This document shows, in pieces, positions 1 through 9,283 of a stretch of 64,000 nt of DNA. The translations under genes and the position numbers were made by a program. Source of the stretch: an uncultured Chloroflexota bacterium (GTDB lineage Bacteria; Chloroflexota; Anaerolineae; Anaerolineales; Anaerolineaceae); contig CADACE010000003.1 of assembly GCA_902786265.1 (NCBI GenBank), positions 159,332 to 223,331 on the forward strand. Direction: 5' to 3'. The notes below the pieces were generated by a model. The model saw nothing but the letters and a program-made list of their open reading frames with translations, did no database searches and was not told the origin of the DNA. How positions within the stretch are numbered: the first letter of the stretch is position 1; each line of letters opens with the position of its first letter.

Positions 1-331
1 AGAAACGCTCATGCCATTGTTTCAGGTAATCCCGAATCGACTTTTCTGGAAAGGCGCCAAGCTCCCAAAGTTCTCCCCAACGTTCAAGGGCATTGTCTTC
101 ATCCAACGGTTCCGGGTTTCCTTCCACATCCACCCGGCTGAAAACAGTATGCAAGACCGCCAACAGGACACGCATGATCGCTATATCCTGTGTCGGAAGT
201 TCGCCTGCCAGATCTTCATATTCATGTGCGTGAAGCAGAGCATCTGTCAGTGAGACTTCTTCAACAGTGCAATCCGGTTTCATGACACGGATCCAGGGCT
301 CATCCAATAAATTGAATTCAATATCTTTCAT
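1..331 (-). CDS. cas8e: Cas8e/Cse1 (CasA), type I-E Cascade large subunit, N-terminal part
   Basis: Cas8e is the large subunit of the type I-E Cascade complex and takes part in PAM recognition and Cas3 recruitment. The visible N-terminal ~110 residues begin MKDIEFNLLDEPWIRV, the conserved opening of Cse1/CasA proteins. The start is the ATG at 331-329, preceded by a strong GGAAAGGAGG ribosome site. It overlaps the 3' end of cas3 by 14 bases, so translation is probably coupled. The rest lies outside the window, presumably followed by cse2, cas7, cas5, cas6, cas1 and cas2. No array is visible on this side. The family call is firm from the opening motif; completeness of the system cannot be judged here. 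Confidence 0.85.
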   Translation of the reverse strand, partial: MKDIEFNLLDEPWIRVMKPDCTVEEVSLTDALLHAHEYEDLAGELPTQDIAIMRVLLAVLHTVFSRVDVEGNPEPLDEDNALERWGELWELGAFPEKSIRDYLKQWHERF

Positions 332-3050
332 TTTCCTCCTTTCCTTTTGTCACGATCAGACCTTTATCCCTGGTATAGGTCAAAAGAAAATCACAAAGCT
401 CGGTCTGATTATTCTCATCCAACAGGAGAATCAATTCTCCTTTCAACAACCCTGCCCGCTGCCACTCGGGAAACATGATTATATTTTTCGCTTCCAACTC
501 ATTTATGGCCTTCACTGAATTCATACCAATATTAAATATAAACGGTAAATTCATTTTTTGACGGGCAATTTTCCGGGCTTCTTCGGGTGAAGGCTGGCGA
601 TCACGGCTGACTTTCGCTCCGCCTTCTGACCAGGGCAGAAAACCAACCGATCCATCCGGATACTGTCTCATGATCAATATCGAAATTGATTGAATACCGT
701 CGCGAACACTGGCTTCTGCGGTTTCTGTATTACCCGGATGAGGTGTATTCAGCAATCCTTTTATTGTTTCTTTTCTTTTCTCTCTCGGTTTCGAAATACA
801 GAACTGATCCGCTTTGTTTTGCTGTTTGAGGATTTGCATCCGATAAGCATTCCAGTCATTTTCATGCTGGTCCGAATCCTTGTAAGTCTCCTGAACAAGG
901 TCAGGAATATCATTAGGAAGAATAATCTCATCAGGCAGGAGAGCCTTTGTCTGCGCAAGTATCCAGCGGCCATAAATCAGCACGCTTTGTTCCACAAGGT
1001 CTTCATCCGATGCGCCAAGAACAACACACTGAGCCTGTTTCAGTTTTTCCGGACGAATTCGTTCATGACGATGCAGGCGTCCGATCCTTTGCAAAAGTAG
1101 ATCCATCGGACATAGGTCAGTTATCAAAAAATCGAAATCGATATCCAGAGACTGCTCCAACACCTGTGTTCCAACGATAACCAATTTATTTCGTTGTTCC
1201 GGAGTAGAATTTTTACCGATCCGTTCCAAAAGATCTTTTTCGCGTTCAGCTCGATCCGGAGCGATAAACTGAGAATGAAATAACAGTACTGTTACACCCG
1301 GAATGCTCTCTTCAATTATCTGTGAGAGTTCCTGGGCTCTTTTGACTGTATTCACGATCACGCCCGCACATCCTCCATCAGCTAAAGCTTCGGAAAGATT
1401 TTCAATGACAGAATCATCAGAGATTTTTTTGATCGTGACAGGAGTCTTCTTTCCTGTATAGGGAATTTCCAGTGAATTAGGCTCATTACCATCAGTCCAG
1501 GTCAGGAGCGGATATCCCCGGCTGGTTTTCCATTTTTCATCTTCACTTTTCAGATTTTTTTCACCGATATAAGCAGTGACGATTTCAGTTCTTCTTTTCG
1601 CCGGAAGTGTCGCAGAAAGAATAATAACAGGCACGCCATAACTGCCAAGCCAGCGTAAAACACAATCCATGTAATGATTCATATAGGCATCATAGGCATG
1701 ACATTCATCAAGAATAACTACTTTTCCTGCAAGTCCGAGATGCCGCAGCATGACATGTTTTCGGGAAAGCCCTGCAAGCAGCAATTGATCGACCGTTCCA
1801 ATCACAAAATCAGCCAGCAGTTTCTGCTTTCGACCTCTGAACCATTCATGGACGATCAGGTTTTGGTCCTCATCACTGCTGATTTCCGCATTACCTTCAA
1901 AAAGATCACGGTAATCATCATTTAACTCAGCCATCCCATGAGCTAAATTAATAGTCTGAACTGTCTCTTCAGACTGACTTCTCGCCCAAGGGATCAAACG
2001 GGTGAATATTCCATTTGTTGTTGCTTGTGTAGGCAGTCCAAAGAAAATGCCTGAGGCCCCTGTTTTGGTTGCCAATGCTTCAGCTGCGTATAATGCAGCC
2101 TCTGTTTTTCCATATCCCATCGGAGCCTCAAGAATATAAACCCCTTTTCCATCAGTGTGATTAATGATGTCCATAAACTGTTTCTGGACATCATTGGGCT
2201 TTATATCTTTGGCAATATATTTAAACCGCTTTGAAAAACTATCAGAATTTGCAACATAACAGTCTGGAGCCCATGGCTGCATATTTTGCTTATTGAATTT
2301 TTCCCATGCTATTTCAATTCGCTCAGGATAAATATCGAAAGATCCTGCTGAATCTATATCTATAAGTGGGAAATAATATGGATTGGATGCGATCCAGTCA
2401 GCCATAATCAGTAATCCTGTCAACAGCATTTGGGAAGATTGGTTGAACACAGGAAGTTCACTAACAGAATGATAGCCGCATTGCTGAAGAGAATAATCGA
2501 TCCACTGATCCCAGACATTACTCCAAATAGTTTTATATGGTTCAATTGCTCCCATTCTCCCATAATAGTTTTCCGGATGACAATCCATATCATCACTGTT
2601 TAATGTTTCCTGCGGAGCTCCATGGTGAGCCCCAATAACAACAGATAATCCGACAGGAAATTTTCTTTCCCTTAATATACATTGACCAGCCAAAGCATGA
2701 GGACTGTTATATAGGAAAAAGGAATTATCCGGAATATCTATCTCTTTACAATCCAACAATTTTCTGATTTCCGGGAGATTTTCGAGTATCCTCGCCGCAA
2801 AAACAGGAGTAAATTTGCCAATATCATGAAGATATGCTGCTAATTTGCAAACAGATATCGCATCACCCGTTTCTATCTGACATTCAAAAAAATTCAAGAT
2901 ATTCGGAGACAACCAATAGACAACAAGTTTTTCCATAATTCCGGCTGTGTCTTCCAGATGCATCCAGACTGGCAGCCATTTTCCGGAATCATCTCGATCC
3001 GTTTTTCCCGGTAAGTATTTGAGTAATTCGTTTCGTTCCTGTGATATCAT
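318..3050 (-). CDS. cas3: CRISPR-associated helicase/nuclease Cas3 (type I-E)
   Basis: Cas3 is the ssDNA nuclease-helicase that degrades target DNA after Cascade binding. The 910 residues carry an N-terminal HD nuclease domain (YLHDIGK near residue 73-79, HHGAPQE near 143) and a superfamily 2 helicase. Helicase motifs seen: Walker A APMGYGKTEAAL near 308, DECH-box ILDECHAYD near 450, motif III SATLPA, and motif VI QRIGRLHRH near 656. This HD-first layout and length match full-length Cas3 of I-E systems. Its stop overlaps the cas8e start by 14 bases. A TATAAT-like hexamer lies at 3091-3086 on this strand, about 35 bases upstream of the start, but no good -35 goes with it. No defect is seen in the motifs. 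Confidence 0.93.
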   Translation of the reverse strand: MISQERNELLKYLPGKTDRDDSGKWLPVWMHLEDTAGIMEKLVVYWLSPNILNFFECQIETGDAISVCKLAAYLHDIGKFTPVFAARILENLPEIRKLLDCKEIDIPDNSFFLYNSPHALAGQCILRERKFPVGLSVVIGAHHGAPQETLNSDDMDCHPENYYGRMGAIEPYKTIWSNVWDQWIDYSLQQCGYHSVSELPVFNQSSQMLLTGLLIMADWIASNPYYFPLIDIDSAGSFDIYPERIEIAWEKFNKQNMQPWAPDCYVANSDSFSKRFKYIAKDIKPNDVQKQFMDIINHTDGKGVYILEAPMGYGKTEAALYAAEALATKTGASGIFFGLPTQATTNGIFTRLIPWARSQSEETVQTINLAHGMAELNDDYRDLFEGNAEISSDEDQNLIVHEWFRGRKQKLLADFVIGTVDQLLLAGLSRKHVMLRHLGLAGKVVILDECHAYDAYMNHYMDCVLRWLGSYGVPVIILSATLPAKRRTEIVTAYIGEKNLKSEDEKWKTSRGYPLLTWTDGNEPNSLEIPYTGKKTPVTIKKISDDSVIENLSEALADGGCAGVIVNTVKRAQELSQIIEESIPGVTVLLFHSQFIAPDRAEREKDLLERIGKNSTPEQRNKLVIVGTQVLEQSLDIDFDFLITDLCPMDLLLQRIGRLHRHERIRPEKLKQAQCVVLGASDEDLVEQSVLIYGRWILAQTKALLPDEIILPNDIPDLVQETYKDSDQHENDWNAYRMQILKQQNKADQFCISKPREKRKETIKGLLNTPHPGNTETAEASVRDGIQSISILIMRQYPDGSVGFLPWSEGGAKVSRDRQPSPEEARKIARQKMNLPFIFNIGMNSVKAINELEAKNIIMFPEWQRAGLLKGELILLLDENNQTELCDFLLTYTRDKGLIVTKGKEENERY

Positions 3051-3521
3051 CTCATCAGATCTTTTCAGTTCAAAATTTCTAATTTATTATACATATAACG
3101 GTCATATCACTGGTCCAATAATTTGGACGGTATTTGTCTGATTTCGATTTTTTGATAAATGTCATGTAAATTTATGATAAAGATCAGTCATACCAATGAT
3201 ACACGAATTTTTTTTATTGTCAGCTTAATTCTGGTGTCAGGAGCCACCTTCTGCCCTGTTCAAGTTAATAAATCTGTCAATTCCGGTATAAAAATTTATC
3301 CTGGGATTTGCTGACGGCTGCAGGCTTTTTCAATACATTTCATCTATTGATCCGTTTACGGACAGATGAGAAAAGCACCGTAATCATGCCCGTAATACGC
3401 CAAAGGCAATCATATCAGAAAATTTTCTTCGGGCGGGGTAATAAATCGGACCATATCTGAAATCAGCGGCTGTCAGTACAAATGTCACCCCGATTCCCTT
3501 ACAAACATCAGCCTCCGTCGG
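3051..3521. other. AT-rich intergenic leader upstream of cas3
   Basis: No credible gene is seen here. The first ~150 bases are AT-rich and should hold the promoter of the minus-strand cas operon. They contain a TATAAT-like hexamer (3091-3086, minus) and a small dyad GTCCAA-TAAT-TTGGAC at 3113-3128 that could be an operator. No CRISPR-like regularly spaced repeats were found. Confidence 0.4.
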
Positions 3522-4037
3522 CGCGCGCAGGAGACTGATCCGCGTGCTTTACCATATCACCGAAAGGCCACGACGCGCACGCGAATCTGTCTCCTGTGCT
3601 CAGAGATGAACGCTGCGGGATGTCCCTGACGCTTGTCGGAAAAGCAGGTGCTGATCTGCCCGTACAATGAGCAGGATTCTCCTTCCGCTGTGTCCGGGGT
3701 AAGCACAGGAGATCAGACAGAGGGTCGGTTCGTGACGCCTAATAGCAGCGGCGGCGCCGGTGGGATCATTTCTCCCGGACACCCTGACGCGCGCCGGCGA
3801 GAAACGATCCCTCAGCACCTTCGGGCGTCAGGAACTGTCCCCCGGGGTCACGGCGCCATATCCCGCGGTAGGATGGGGATGGTTCGCCCGAGGCGAATGC
3901 CGAGGGGAGCCACGCCCCGTTTTCATGGATTGAGCGCCCATCTTTTTTCACAGCAAGGCTCTTACACCAAATCGTCAAGGACAGGCGCTCTTCCCTTTGA
4001 AGCTGGAGGACAGTTCCGCTGACGTGTAACCGTCCCC
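3522..4037. repeat. ~520-bp direct repeat, copy A
   Basis: First of two tandem, nearly identical copies; the second begins 559 bases downstream at 4081. Shared blocks include the opening CGCGCGCAGG, a run around the word ACCATATCACCGAAAGGCC, and an internal inverted pair GGATC(A)TTTCTC / GAGAAACGATCC. Short ORFs on both strands occur in both copies, but they have no start signals and differ by frame breaks, so they look like by-products of GC-rich sequence. Copy A lacks the terminal palindrome found at the end of copy B. Confidence 0.85.
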
Positions 4038-4080
4038 GCCGCCTGATGTGAACCGGCCCCCTTTGCGTCGGAAAATCAGG

Positions 4081-4608
4081 CGCGCGCAGGTGACTGGTCC
4101 GCGTGCTTTACCATATCACCGAAAGGCCACGACGCGTACGCGGATCTGTCTCCTGTGCTCAGAGATGAACGCTGCGGGATGTCCCTGACGCTTGTCGGAA
4201 AAGCAGGTGCTGATCTGCCCGTACAATCAGCAGGGTTCTCCTTCCGCTGTGTCCGGGTAAAGCACAGGAGATCAGACAGGGGGTCGGTTCGTGACGCCTA
4301 ATGGCAGCGGCGGCGCCGGTGGGATCATTTCTCCCGGACACACTGCGTGCGCCGGGGAGAAACGATCCCTCGGCCCCTTCGGGCGTCAGGAACTGTCCCC
4401 CGGGGTCACGGCGCCATAATCCGCGTAAGGATGGGGATGGTTCGCCCAAAGCGAATTCCGAGGGGAGCTTCGCCCCGTCTTCATGGATTGAGCGCCCATC
4501 TTTTTTCACAGCAAGGCTCTGACATCAAATCGCCAGGTACAGGCGCTCTTCCCTTTGAAGCTGGAGGACAGTTCCCCTCGGCGCAAGCGCCTCAGGAGAA
4601 CCGTCCCC
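4081..4608. repeat. ~530-bp direct repeat, copy B
   Basis: Second tandem copy of the element starting at 3522, visibly about 90% identical by eye. It ends in a near-perfect palindrome (4566-4606) built on GGACAGTTCnCCT and its complement. A related end segment recurs alone at 61211-61327, so this is a dispersed family and not only a local duplication. There is no transposase and no clear target-site duplication. Confidence 0.85.
4566..4606. repeat. Palindromic end of dispersed repeat
   Basis: Arms of the form GGACAGTTCCCCTCGGCG and CGCCTCAGGAGAACCGTCC face each other across a 4-base loop (CAAG) with a few mismatches. The same palindrome recurs at 61287-61327. It could form a stable stem-loop in RNA or ssDNA, in the manner of REP/MITE-type elements. 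Confidence 0.7.
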
Positions 4609-4733
4609 GTCCATGTTGAGAAATGATCCCGCGGCACCTTTGTTCTATATCGCTACCACATTTTTTGCGTTTTGTCAACGGACAACATTGCCGGTTTTCT
4701 TTTTTGAAGTTTTGATGTAGACTCAGGATAAAT

Positions 4734-5016
4734 AAGAAATAAGAAGTAAGAAATAAGAAATTGGAGGCAGGAATTAAGGTGAAAGGAAGGAATTAAAGTG
4801 TAAGGTGAATGGTGAAAGGTGAAAAGGTTTTGGTGACTGGTGACTGGTGGCTGGTTGTTAGTGGTCAGCAGCCGGTGGCTGGTGGTGATCGGTGGATGTT
4901 AATCGAAATAGAAATGCGGCGAAGCCGCTTCCTATTTTCCCTATACCCTTCACCCTAAACCCTATACCCTACAAACCCTACACCCTACAAACCCTAAACC
5001 CCAAACCCTAACCCCT
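4734..5016. repeat. Low-complexity degenerate short-repeat tract
   Basis: Three consecutive degenerate simple-repeat blocks: AAGAAATAAGAAG-type, then GGTGACTGGTGGCTGGT-type, then a telomere-like CCCTA(A/T)ACCCTA-type series (about 4938-5016). It ends just before the ribosome site of the gene at 5039. Fragments of the GGTGACTGG(C/T)GGCTGGT word recur after other genes, near 10486 and, on the opposite strand, near 23424. No coding capacity is seen. Confidence 0.75.
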
Positions 5017-5038
5017 GCGACTGAAAGGAGCCATACTG

Positions 5039-6289
5039 ATGCAGTCAATGATGACAGATACATTACAGAATCTTTACGCAGGTCATATTGATGGATTTGA
5101 CCGCGAAGTACTGGCTTTTTCGCCGCTGCCTTCCGATATCATCGACCCGTACATATCCCAAAATGTTGATGCCATGGAAACCATGAAGATCACGCACAAC
5201 ACCTTATGTACCTGGATCGAAGAATCCCATAAGGCCAGCTATTTCACCAAACACTTCGTACAGCTGAGCCGGATGATCATGAACGGCGTTGCCACCATGG
5301 GACGCGGACTAGTCACCCTGAATCAAAACGGAGAACCCCTCGAGAAGGCACCGATGTCGATCGGGGACCTGATCAGCGCCGCGTCTTATCAATTCCGCAA
5401 GAGCCACCTCGGTGTCTTTCAGACGATGAGGTCCCATCCGGAAATCAGCGAGCGCCTGCTCATCAACCAGCTCGGCTGGTCCAATACCCTGATGAAGCTC
5501 TTCAAAACCAGAGAAAAACTCGCGAAAAAACCGCGGATCATTGACCGCGTACCACAAATCACCGCGGGAGACTGTCCGCAGGGTGCTGCGGGAGCTGCCC
5601 TTCCGGATGCCGAAGCCGGCTCCGGAAACAGCTGCCTGAATGATCTCAACGCGTTCAATCCCTTCCCCGAAATCAGGGAACAGGGAATTTCAGAGCTTTC
5701 CGCGCTTTCCGAACCGCACAGCTACGGTGCCATCCGCGCGTACCGCGCCCTCTCCGGCAGCGACAGCCAGATTTCCGGCAGGGGCATAGGCCAAAAGGCC
5801 CTTTCCTCCCGCTCCGCCGGAAGCAAAGCGGAGCAGAAAAACATGCTGCTTTCTGATGGACAGGATCACAAATCCGAAAGCGAAAAAGACGAGGCAAATC
5901 AGGAAAAGGCCATCCAAACAGAAGCCACCCGGACAGATGCAGCGGACAGCGGAAATGAGGAGATCACAAGCTCCCGGGAACAGCAGCAAGCTTCAGAAGA
6001 CGAAAACATCCGGGAAACAGAGAATTCCGGGTTTGAAAAAGAGTTCAGGATTCAGGATCCGGGGATCAGTGATCCTGATTTCCATATCTCATCGGCGGAT
6101 CCTGAGAATGAGAAGAACGAAACCGAAATGAGCGCAAAACCTGAGGCGGAAGACCACAGCCCAAACGAACAAAACATGAGAGGTCCGGTCAAAACAGTCT
6201 GTTCCGCCGGGGCAGAAACAGGACCGGCGGACGCCCCGGATACACGCAGCCGGAATTCCGATGATTCTCTCTTCAGAGGACCCCCATAA
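5039..6289 (+). CDS. Unknown protein, helical N-terminal domain plus long acidic disordered tail
   Basis: I do not recognise this protein. Residues ~1-165 look globular and mostly helical. Residues ~170-416 are low-complexity, rich in Glu, Ser, Asn, Asp and Pro, and probably disordered. No signal peptide or membrane segment is seen. A segment around residues 65-130 (MSIGDLISAASYQFRKS) resembles a segment of the unrelated-looking protein at 23458-24591 (VSLHELYCMVSLHFRKC), including spacing to the preceding Leu/Gly-rich helix, so the two may share a family domain. The start ATG is set by AAAGGAG at 5024-5030. It stands alone between the repeat tract and the potassium transport genes. Confidence 0.7.
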   Translation: MQSMMTDTLQNLYAGHIDGFDREVLAFSPLPSDIIDPYISQNVDAMETMKITHNTLCTWIEESHKASYFTKHFVQLSRMIMNGVATMGRGLVTLNQNGEPLEKAPMSIGDLISAASYQFRKSHLGVFQTMRSHPEISERLLINQLGWSNTLMKLFKTREKLAKKPRIIDRVPQITAGDCPQGAAGAALPDAEAGSGNSCLNDLNAFNPFPEIREQGISELSALSEPHSYGAIRAYRALSGSDSQISGRGIGQKALSSRSAGSKAEQKNMLLSDGQDHKSESEKDEANQEKAIQTEATRTDAADSGNEEITSSREQQQASEDENIRETENSGFEKEFRIQDPGISDPDFHISSADPENEKNETEMSAKPEAEDHSPNEQNMRGPVKTVCSAGAETGPADAPDTRSRNSDDSLFRGPP

Positions 6290-6662
6290 AACCAAAAGAC
6301 CTTCGCCATAGAGAAGAATTTTTCTTCCGTACCTTCCTATTCCGTATCAAAGAGACACAAACGGCGGTATAATTTGGCTTGATTGAAGGATACAGCACAC
6401 AACCGCCGCCAAACGATCATACAGCAGCAGAACAGCGAAAAGCTCTGTTTTGTAAAGCATGATATTCGTCGGATCGGATCCGCAGCGGGTGCCGCGTCTT
6501 CAGGCAAACCTAAAGGAAACGCTTTTCCTGTAAAAACGGCAGGGCAGAGCTCCCGCTCCGGATCATACCGGACGAAGTCCGCGCTTCACGGAACGGGGTC
6601 TTTCGCAGTTTCATTCAGGCAGGTACCTGATGAAACCGCCCATCAGGCAGGTGAGGATCGAA
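6290..6662. other. Intergenic region before ktrB
   Basis: No convincing gene: the open frame here has no ribosome site and reads as low-complexity Ser/Gly/Arg. A TATAAT hexamer at about 6370 could be the -10 of a promoter for the potassium transport genes, but its -35 is poor. Confidence 0.35.
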
Positions 6663-8024
6663 ATGAAAATAAAAGAGTTTATTGATGAAAAATGGCGTAC
6701 GCTGACGTCTACGCAAATCATTGTATTATTCTTTTTGATGGTGATTTTCGTCGGAGCAATGCTGCTGAACCTGCCGATCGCGTCCCGCACCCATAAATCA
6801 GCCGGATTTTTCCACGCCCTATTCACCGCCACATCAGCCACCTGCGTCGCAGGCTTCTCACTTGCGGATGTCTGGACCCAGTGGGGTCCCTTCGGGCAGG
6901 CGGTCATCCTGGTCATGATCGAGATCGGCGGACTCGGATTCATGTCCACGGTCATTTTTTTCCTGCTGCTCGCCAACCGGCGCATCGGCATGCGGCAGCG
7001 CATGGCCATGGCCCAGGGTCTCGGAATCGAAGTCGGCGGGATCGTCCGGATGGAAAAATGGATCATCATCAACAGCCTGATCATCCAGGGGATCGGCATC
7101 GTTCTGCTGACCATCGGCTTTACCCCTCACTACGGCTTTTTGCGCGGCTTGCAGATGGGCGTTTTCCACGCGATTTCCGCTTTCTGCAACTGCGGTCTGG
7201 ACATCATGGGGTTCAGCGGACCGGGGATTGGCTTCACCAATCACATGACCGAACCGCTCATTGTCCTGCCGATGATCTTCCTGATCGTTTACGGCGGACT
7301 GGGGTTTATCGTCCTGGAGCAGATCTACCGGCTCAAATCCTTTCAGAAAATCAACGTCTACGCGAAACTTGTGATGATAACGACAGGTGTCCTCCTGGTT
7401 GTCGGCACATTCGCGTTTCTGTTTGCCGAATGGGACAATCCGGCGACCTTTGGCCCCATGAATTTCTTCCAGAAAATAATGGCAGCCTTTTTCCAGTCCG
7501 CGAACACCCGTACCGCAGGATTCGCGGGCATCAACCAGGACGGTTTGACGGAGATCAGCAAAACAATAACCTGTGTGCTCATGCTGCTCGGCGGTTCAGC
7601 CAGCTCCACCTCCGGCGGTATCAAGACCGTTACTCTTGCGGTGCTCGGCCTGTATACCTGGGCAAGGCTCCGGGGAAAACGCACAATTACGATCTATAAC
7701 CGGGCGATCTCCAACACCCAGGTGCTGGATGCCATGACCATCACCGGTCTGATGACGGGGCTCGCCGTCGCCGGCGGCGTATTCATCAGCGTCGATTCCG
7801 GCATCAACATCGGCCCGTCCGTCTTTTCCAGCATATCCGCCATCGCGACCTGCGGCCTTTCCATCGCCGAAACCGCAAGCCTGCATCTGCCCTCGCAGAT
7901 CCTGCTCATCTTCTTCATGTTTTTCGGCAGGGTCGGCGTTCTTTCCATCAGCCTGAGCTTCATGATCTCGGACCCGGCGGAAGAGCGGATCCAGCGGGCG
8001 GAAACCAAGCTCATCATCGGGTAG
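6663..8024 (+). CDS. ktrB: Potassium uptake channel subunit, TrkH/KtrB family
   Basis: Integral membrane K+ (or Na+-coupled K+) translocating subunit. Four pore-loop repeats can be followed: SATCVAGFS (loop 1), FCNCGLDIM (loop 2), ANTRTAGFAG (loop 3) and IATCGLSI (loop 4), each with its filter glycine. The length of ~453 residues fits KtrB better than larger TrkH proteins. I chose the ATG at 6663 over the in-frame ATG at 6630 because GGTGAGG lies just upstream of it. The next gene, 102 bases downstream, encodes the matching cytoplasmic regulatory subunit. The pair forms a complete Ktr-type system. High confidence in family; ion coupling is inferred. Confidence 0.92.
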   Translation: MKIKEFIDEKWRTLTSTQIIVLFFLMVIFVGAMLLNLPIASRTHKSAGFFHALFTATSATCVAGFSLADVWTQWGPFGQAVILVMIEIGGLGFMSTVIFFLLLANRRIGMRQRMAMAQGLGIEVGGIVRMEKWIIINSLIIQGIGIVLLTIGFTPHYGFLRGLQMGVFHAISAFCNCGLDIMGFSGPGIGFTNHMTEPLIVLPMIFLIVYGGLGFIVLEQIYRLKSFQKINVYAKLVMITTGVLLVVGTFAFLFAEWDNPATFGPMNFFQKIMAAFFQSANTRTAGFAGINQDGLTEISKTITCVLMLLGGSASSTSGGIKTVTLAVLGLYTWARLRGKRTITIYNRAISNTQVLDAMTITGLMTGLAVAGGVFISVDSGINIGPSVFSSISAIATCGLSIAETASLHLPSQILLIFFMFFGRVGVLSISLSFMISDPAEERIQRAETKLIIG

Positions 8025-8067
8025 CGGTCAGGAAAAGCAGCAGGAAAGTATCCTTTCTCAGGCATAT

Positions 8068-8095
8068 TTGATATAAGACGATAACGAATTATGAT
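8068..8095 (+). promoter_or_regulatory. Putative sigma-70 promoter of ktrA
   Basis: TTGATA (8068-8073), a 16-bp spacer and TATGAT (8090-8095) lie in the gap between ktrB and ktrA. The start of ktrA is ~31 bases further on. This would let the regulatory subunit be made independently of the channel. Confidence 0.5.
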
Positions 8096-8126
8096 ACAAT
8101 AATAGCGAAAGGTTCAGGGTAATATC

Positions 8127-8774
8127 ATGAAATCATTTGTGGTTATCGGTCTTGGCAGATTTGGCACACGTATCGCTGAAAAGCTTTACGATATGAACAG
8201 CGAAGTTTTGGCAGTGGACATTGATAATGAAAAAGTCCAGCAGATCGCGGATAATGTCACGCAGGCAGTCTCCGGGGACGCGCGGGATATCGATGTCCTG
8301 CGGGCATTGGGCGTCCGCAACTGCGACTGCGCCATCGTCGCCATCGCCAGTGATCTGAGTTCATCCATTTTCATCACCATGAACCTCAAGGAGCTTGACG
8401 TTCCTTATATCGTCGCCAAAGCCCAGAGCCCCATGCACAAGCGGATCCTGGAAAAACTCGGCGCCAATTCCGTCATCATCCCCGAACAGGAAATGGCGGA
8501 CCGTGTCGCCCATAAACTGGTCGAGCCGAACATCCTTGATTTCATCGAGATCTCCGATGAATACAGCCTCGTCGAGGAACAGGCACCGGACGCCTGGATC
8601 AATAAGAGCATCAAGGACCTCTCCGTCCGCGCCCGCCTGGGGATCAACATCATCGCGGTGAAAAACGGCAAGGATATCAACATCGCCCCCGGCGGCGATT
8701 ACATCGTCCGCAACGGAGACGTCCTGGTCATCATCGGCAAATACGAAGCCCTGGCGAAGCTGCGAAAGCGATAA
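8127..8774 (+). CDS. ktrA: Potassium uptake regulatory subunit, TrkA/KtrA family
   Basis: Cytoplasmic gating subunit that forms a nucleotide-binding ring under the KtrB channel. The N-terminal RCK/TrkA-N Rossmann domain opens with VIGLGRFGTRIAEKL (GxGxxG), and an acidic residue of the second strand (AVDIDNEKV) is suited to binding NAD(H) or adenine nucleotides. Residues ~135-215 form the TrkA-C domain. At 215 residues it is the single-unit KtrA size, half of enterobacterial TrkA. It follows ktrB with its own probable promoter in the gap. No defects are seen. Confidence 0.92.
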   Translation: MKSFVVIGLGRFGTRIAEKLYDMNSEVLAVDIDNEKVQQIADNVTQAVSGDARDIDVLRALGVRNCDCAIVAIASDLSSSIFITMNLKELDVPYIVAKAQSPMHKRILEKLGANSVIIPEQEMADRVAHKLVEPNILDFIEISDEYSLVEEQAPDAWINKSIKDLSVRARLGINIIAVKNGKDINIAPGGDYIVRNGDVLVIIGKYEALAKLRKR

Positions 8775-9029
8775 TCTTCGTTATTTGTTTTTCATTGTTA
8801 TCTTCCAAATCAGGACTCACCCAAACGGCATAAAAAACGCCGTCGGTGGATCTTTTTTTATCCCTGACAGTTGATATTACGAATTGTTCTTCGAAAGAAA
8901 AAGAAATTCTGACAAAAAATTTGCCATCCAGCGTTTATGCTGCTTCGCAGCAGGCGCGGGATAATCCTCTGCTTTCTGCAGAATTGTACTGTGCTCTTAG
9001 TCCTTACATTTGTAATGTGCTCGGGGGTG

Positions 9030-9070
9030 CCGGGGCGCACGAGTGAGCTTGCTCAGCTCGTGCGCCCCGG
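9030..9070. repeat. Strong GC-rich stem-loop
   Basis: Perfect 14-bp arms (CCGGGGCGCACGAG at 9030-9043 and its complement at 9057-9070) enclose a further TGAGC/GCTCA stem. No T-run follows on either strand, so it is not a standard intrinsic terminator. It may be an RNA-stabilising or dispersed palindromic element. Confidence 0.7.
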
Positions 9071-9244
9071 CTAATAAAATAAGGACGCGGGAAGCCCTCC
9101 GGCGCGCAAGGTATCGCTGATTCCGCGTCCCTGCGAAGCACTCTATCTGGCCGGCTTTTTCCGATTTGTCAAGGCACGTTATTTTCCCTCCATATCTGTC
9201 GTGTTTTTTGTTTTGATTAAAAAACTGAAACCTGTTCTCTGATT

Positions 9245-9272
9245 CCTGATACCTGTTATAATAGGTATCAGG
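9245..9272 (+). promoter_or_regulatory. Perfect palindrome flanking a -10 box (putative operator/promoter)
   Basis: CCTGATACCT (9245-9254) and AGGTATCAGG (9263-9272) are perfect 10-bp arms around the 8-base centre GTTATAAT, whose TATAAT (9257-9262) would be the -10 of the gene at 9284. A protein binding this dyad would cover the -10 box. As RNA, the hairpin would mask part of the AGGAGAG ribosome site at 9270-9276. No good -35 is visible. Confidence 0.5.
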
Positions 9273-9283
9273 AGAGAGTTATT

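Larger units (their letters stand above)
8775..9283. other. Non-coding region with hairpins between ktrA and the coiled-coil gene
   Basis: No gene is supported: the one short open frame has neither ribosome site nor recognisable content. The region holds a long GC hairpin (9030-9070), a second pair GGACGCGGGA / TCCGCGTCC near 9082-9130, and the palindromic promoter region at 9245-9272. Confidence 0.5.

Noticed and set aside
3600..4619. Several 70-130 codon frames on both strands of the tandem repeat
   Set aside because: They have no ribosome sites, occur in all frames, and are broken or shifted between the two copies, which fits non-coding GC-rich sequence.
3522..4620. CRISPR array next to cas3
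   Set aside because: The repeats are two copies of ~520 bp, not short repeats with regular unique spacers.
6383..6685. 100-codon frame upstream of ktrB
   Set aside because: It overlaps the ktrB start, begins at a non-ATG codon without ribosome site, and is low-complexity.
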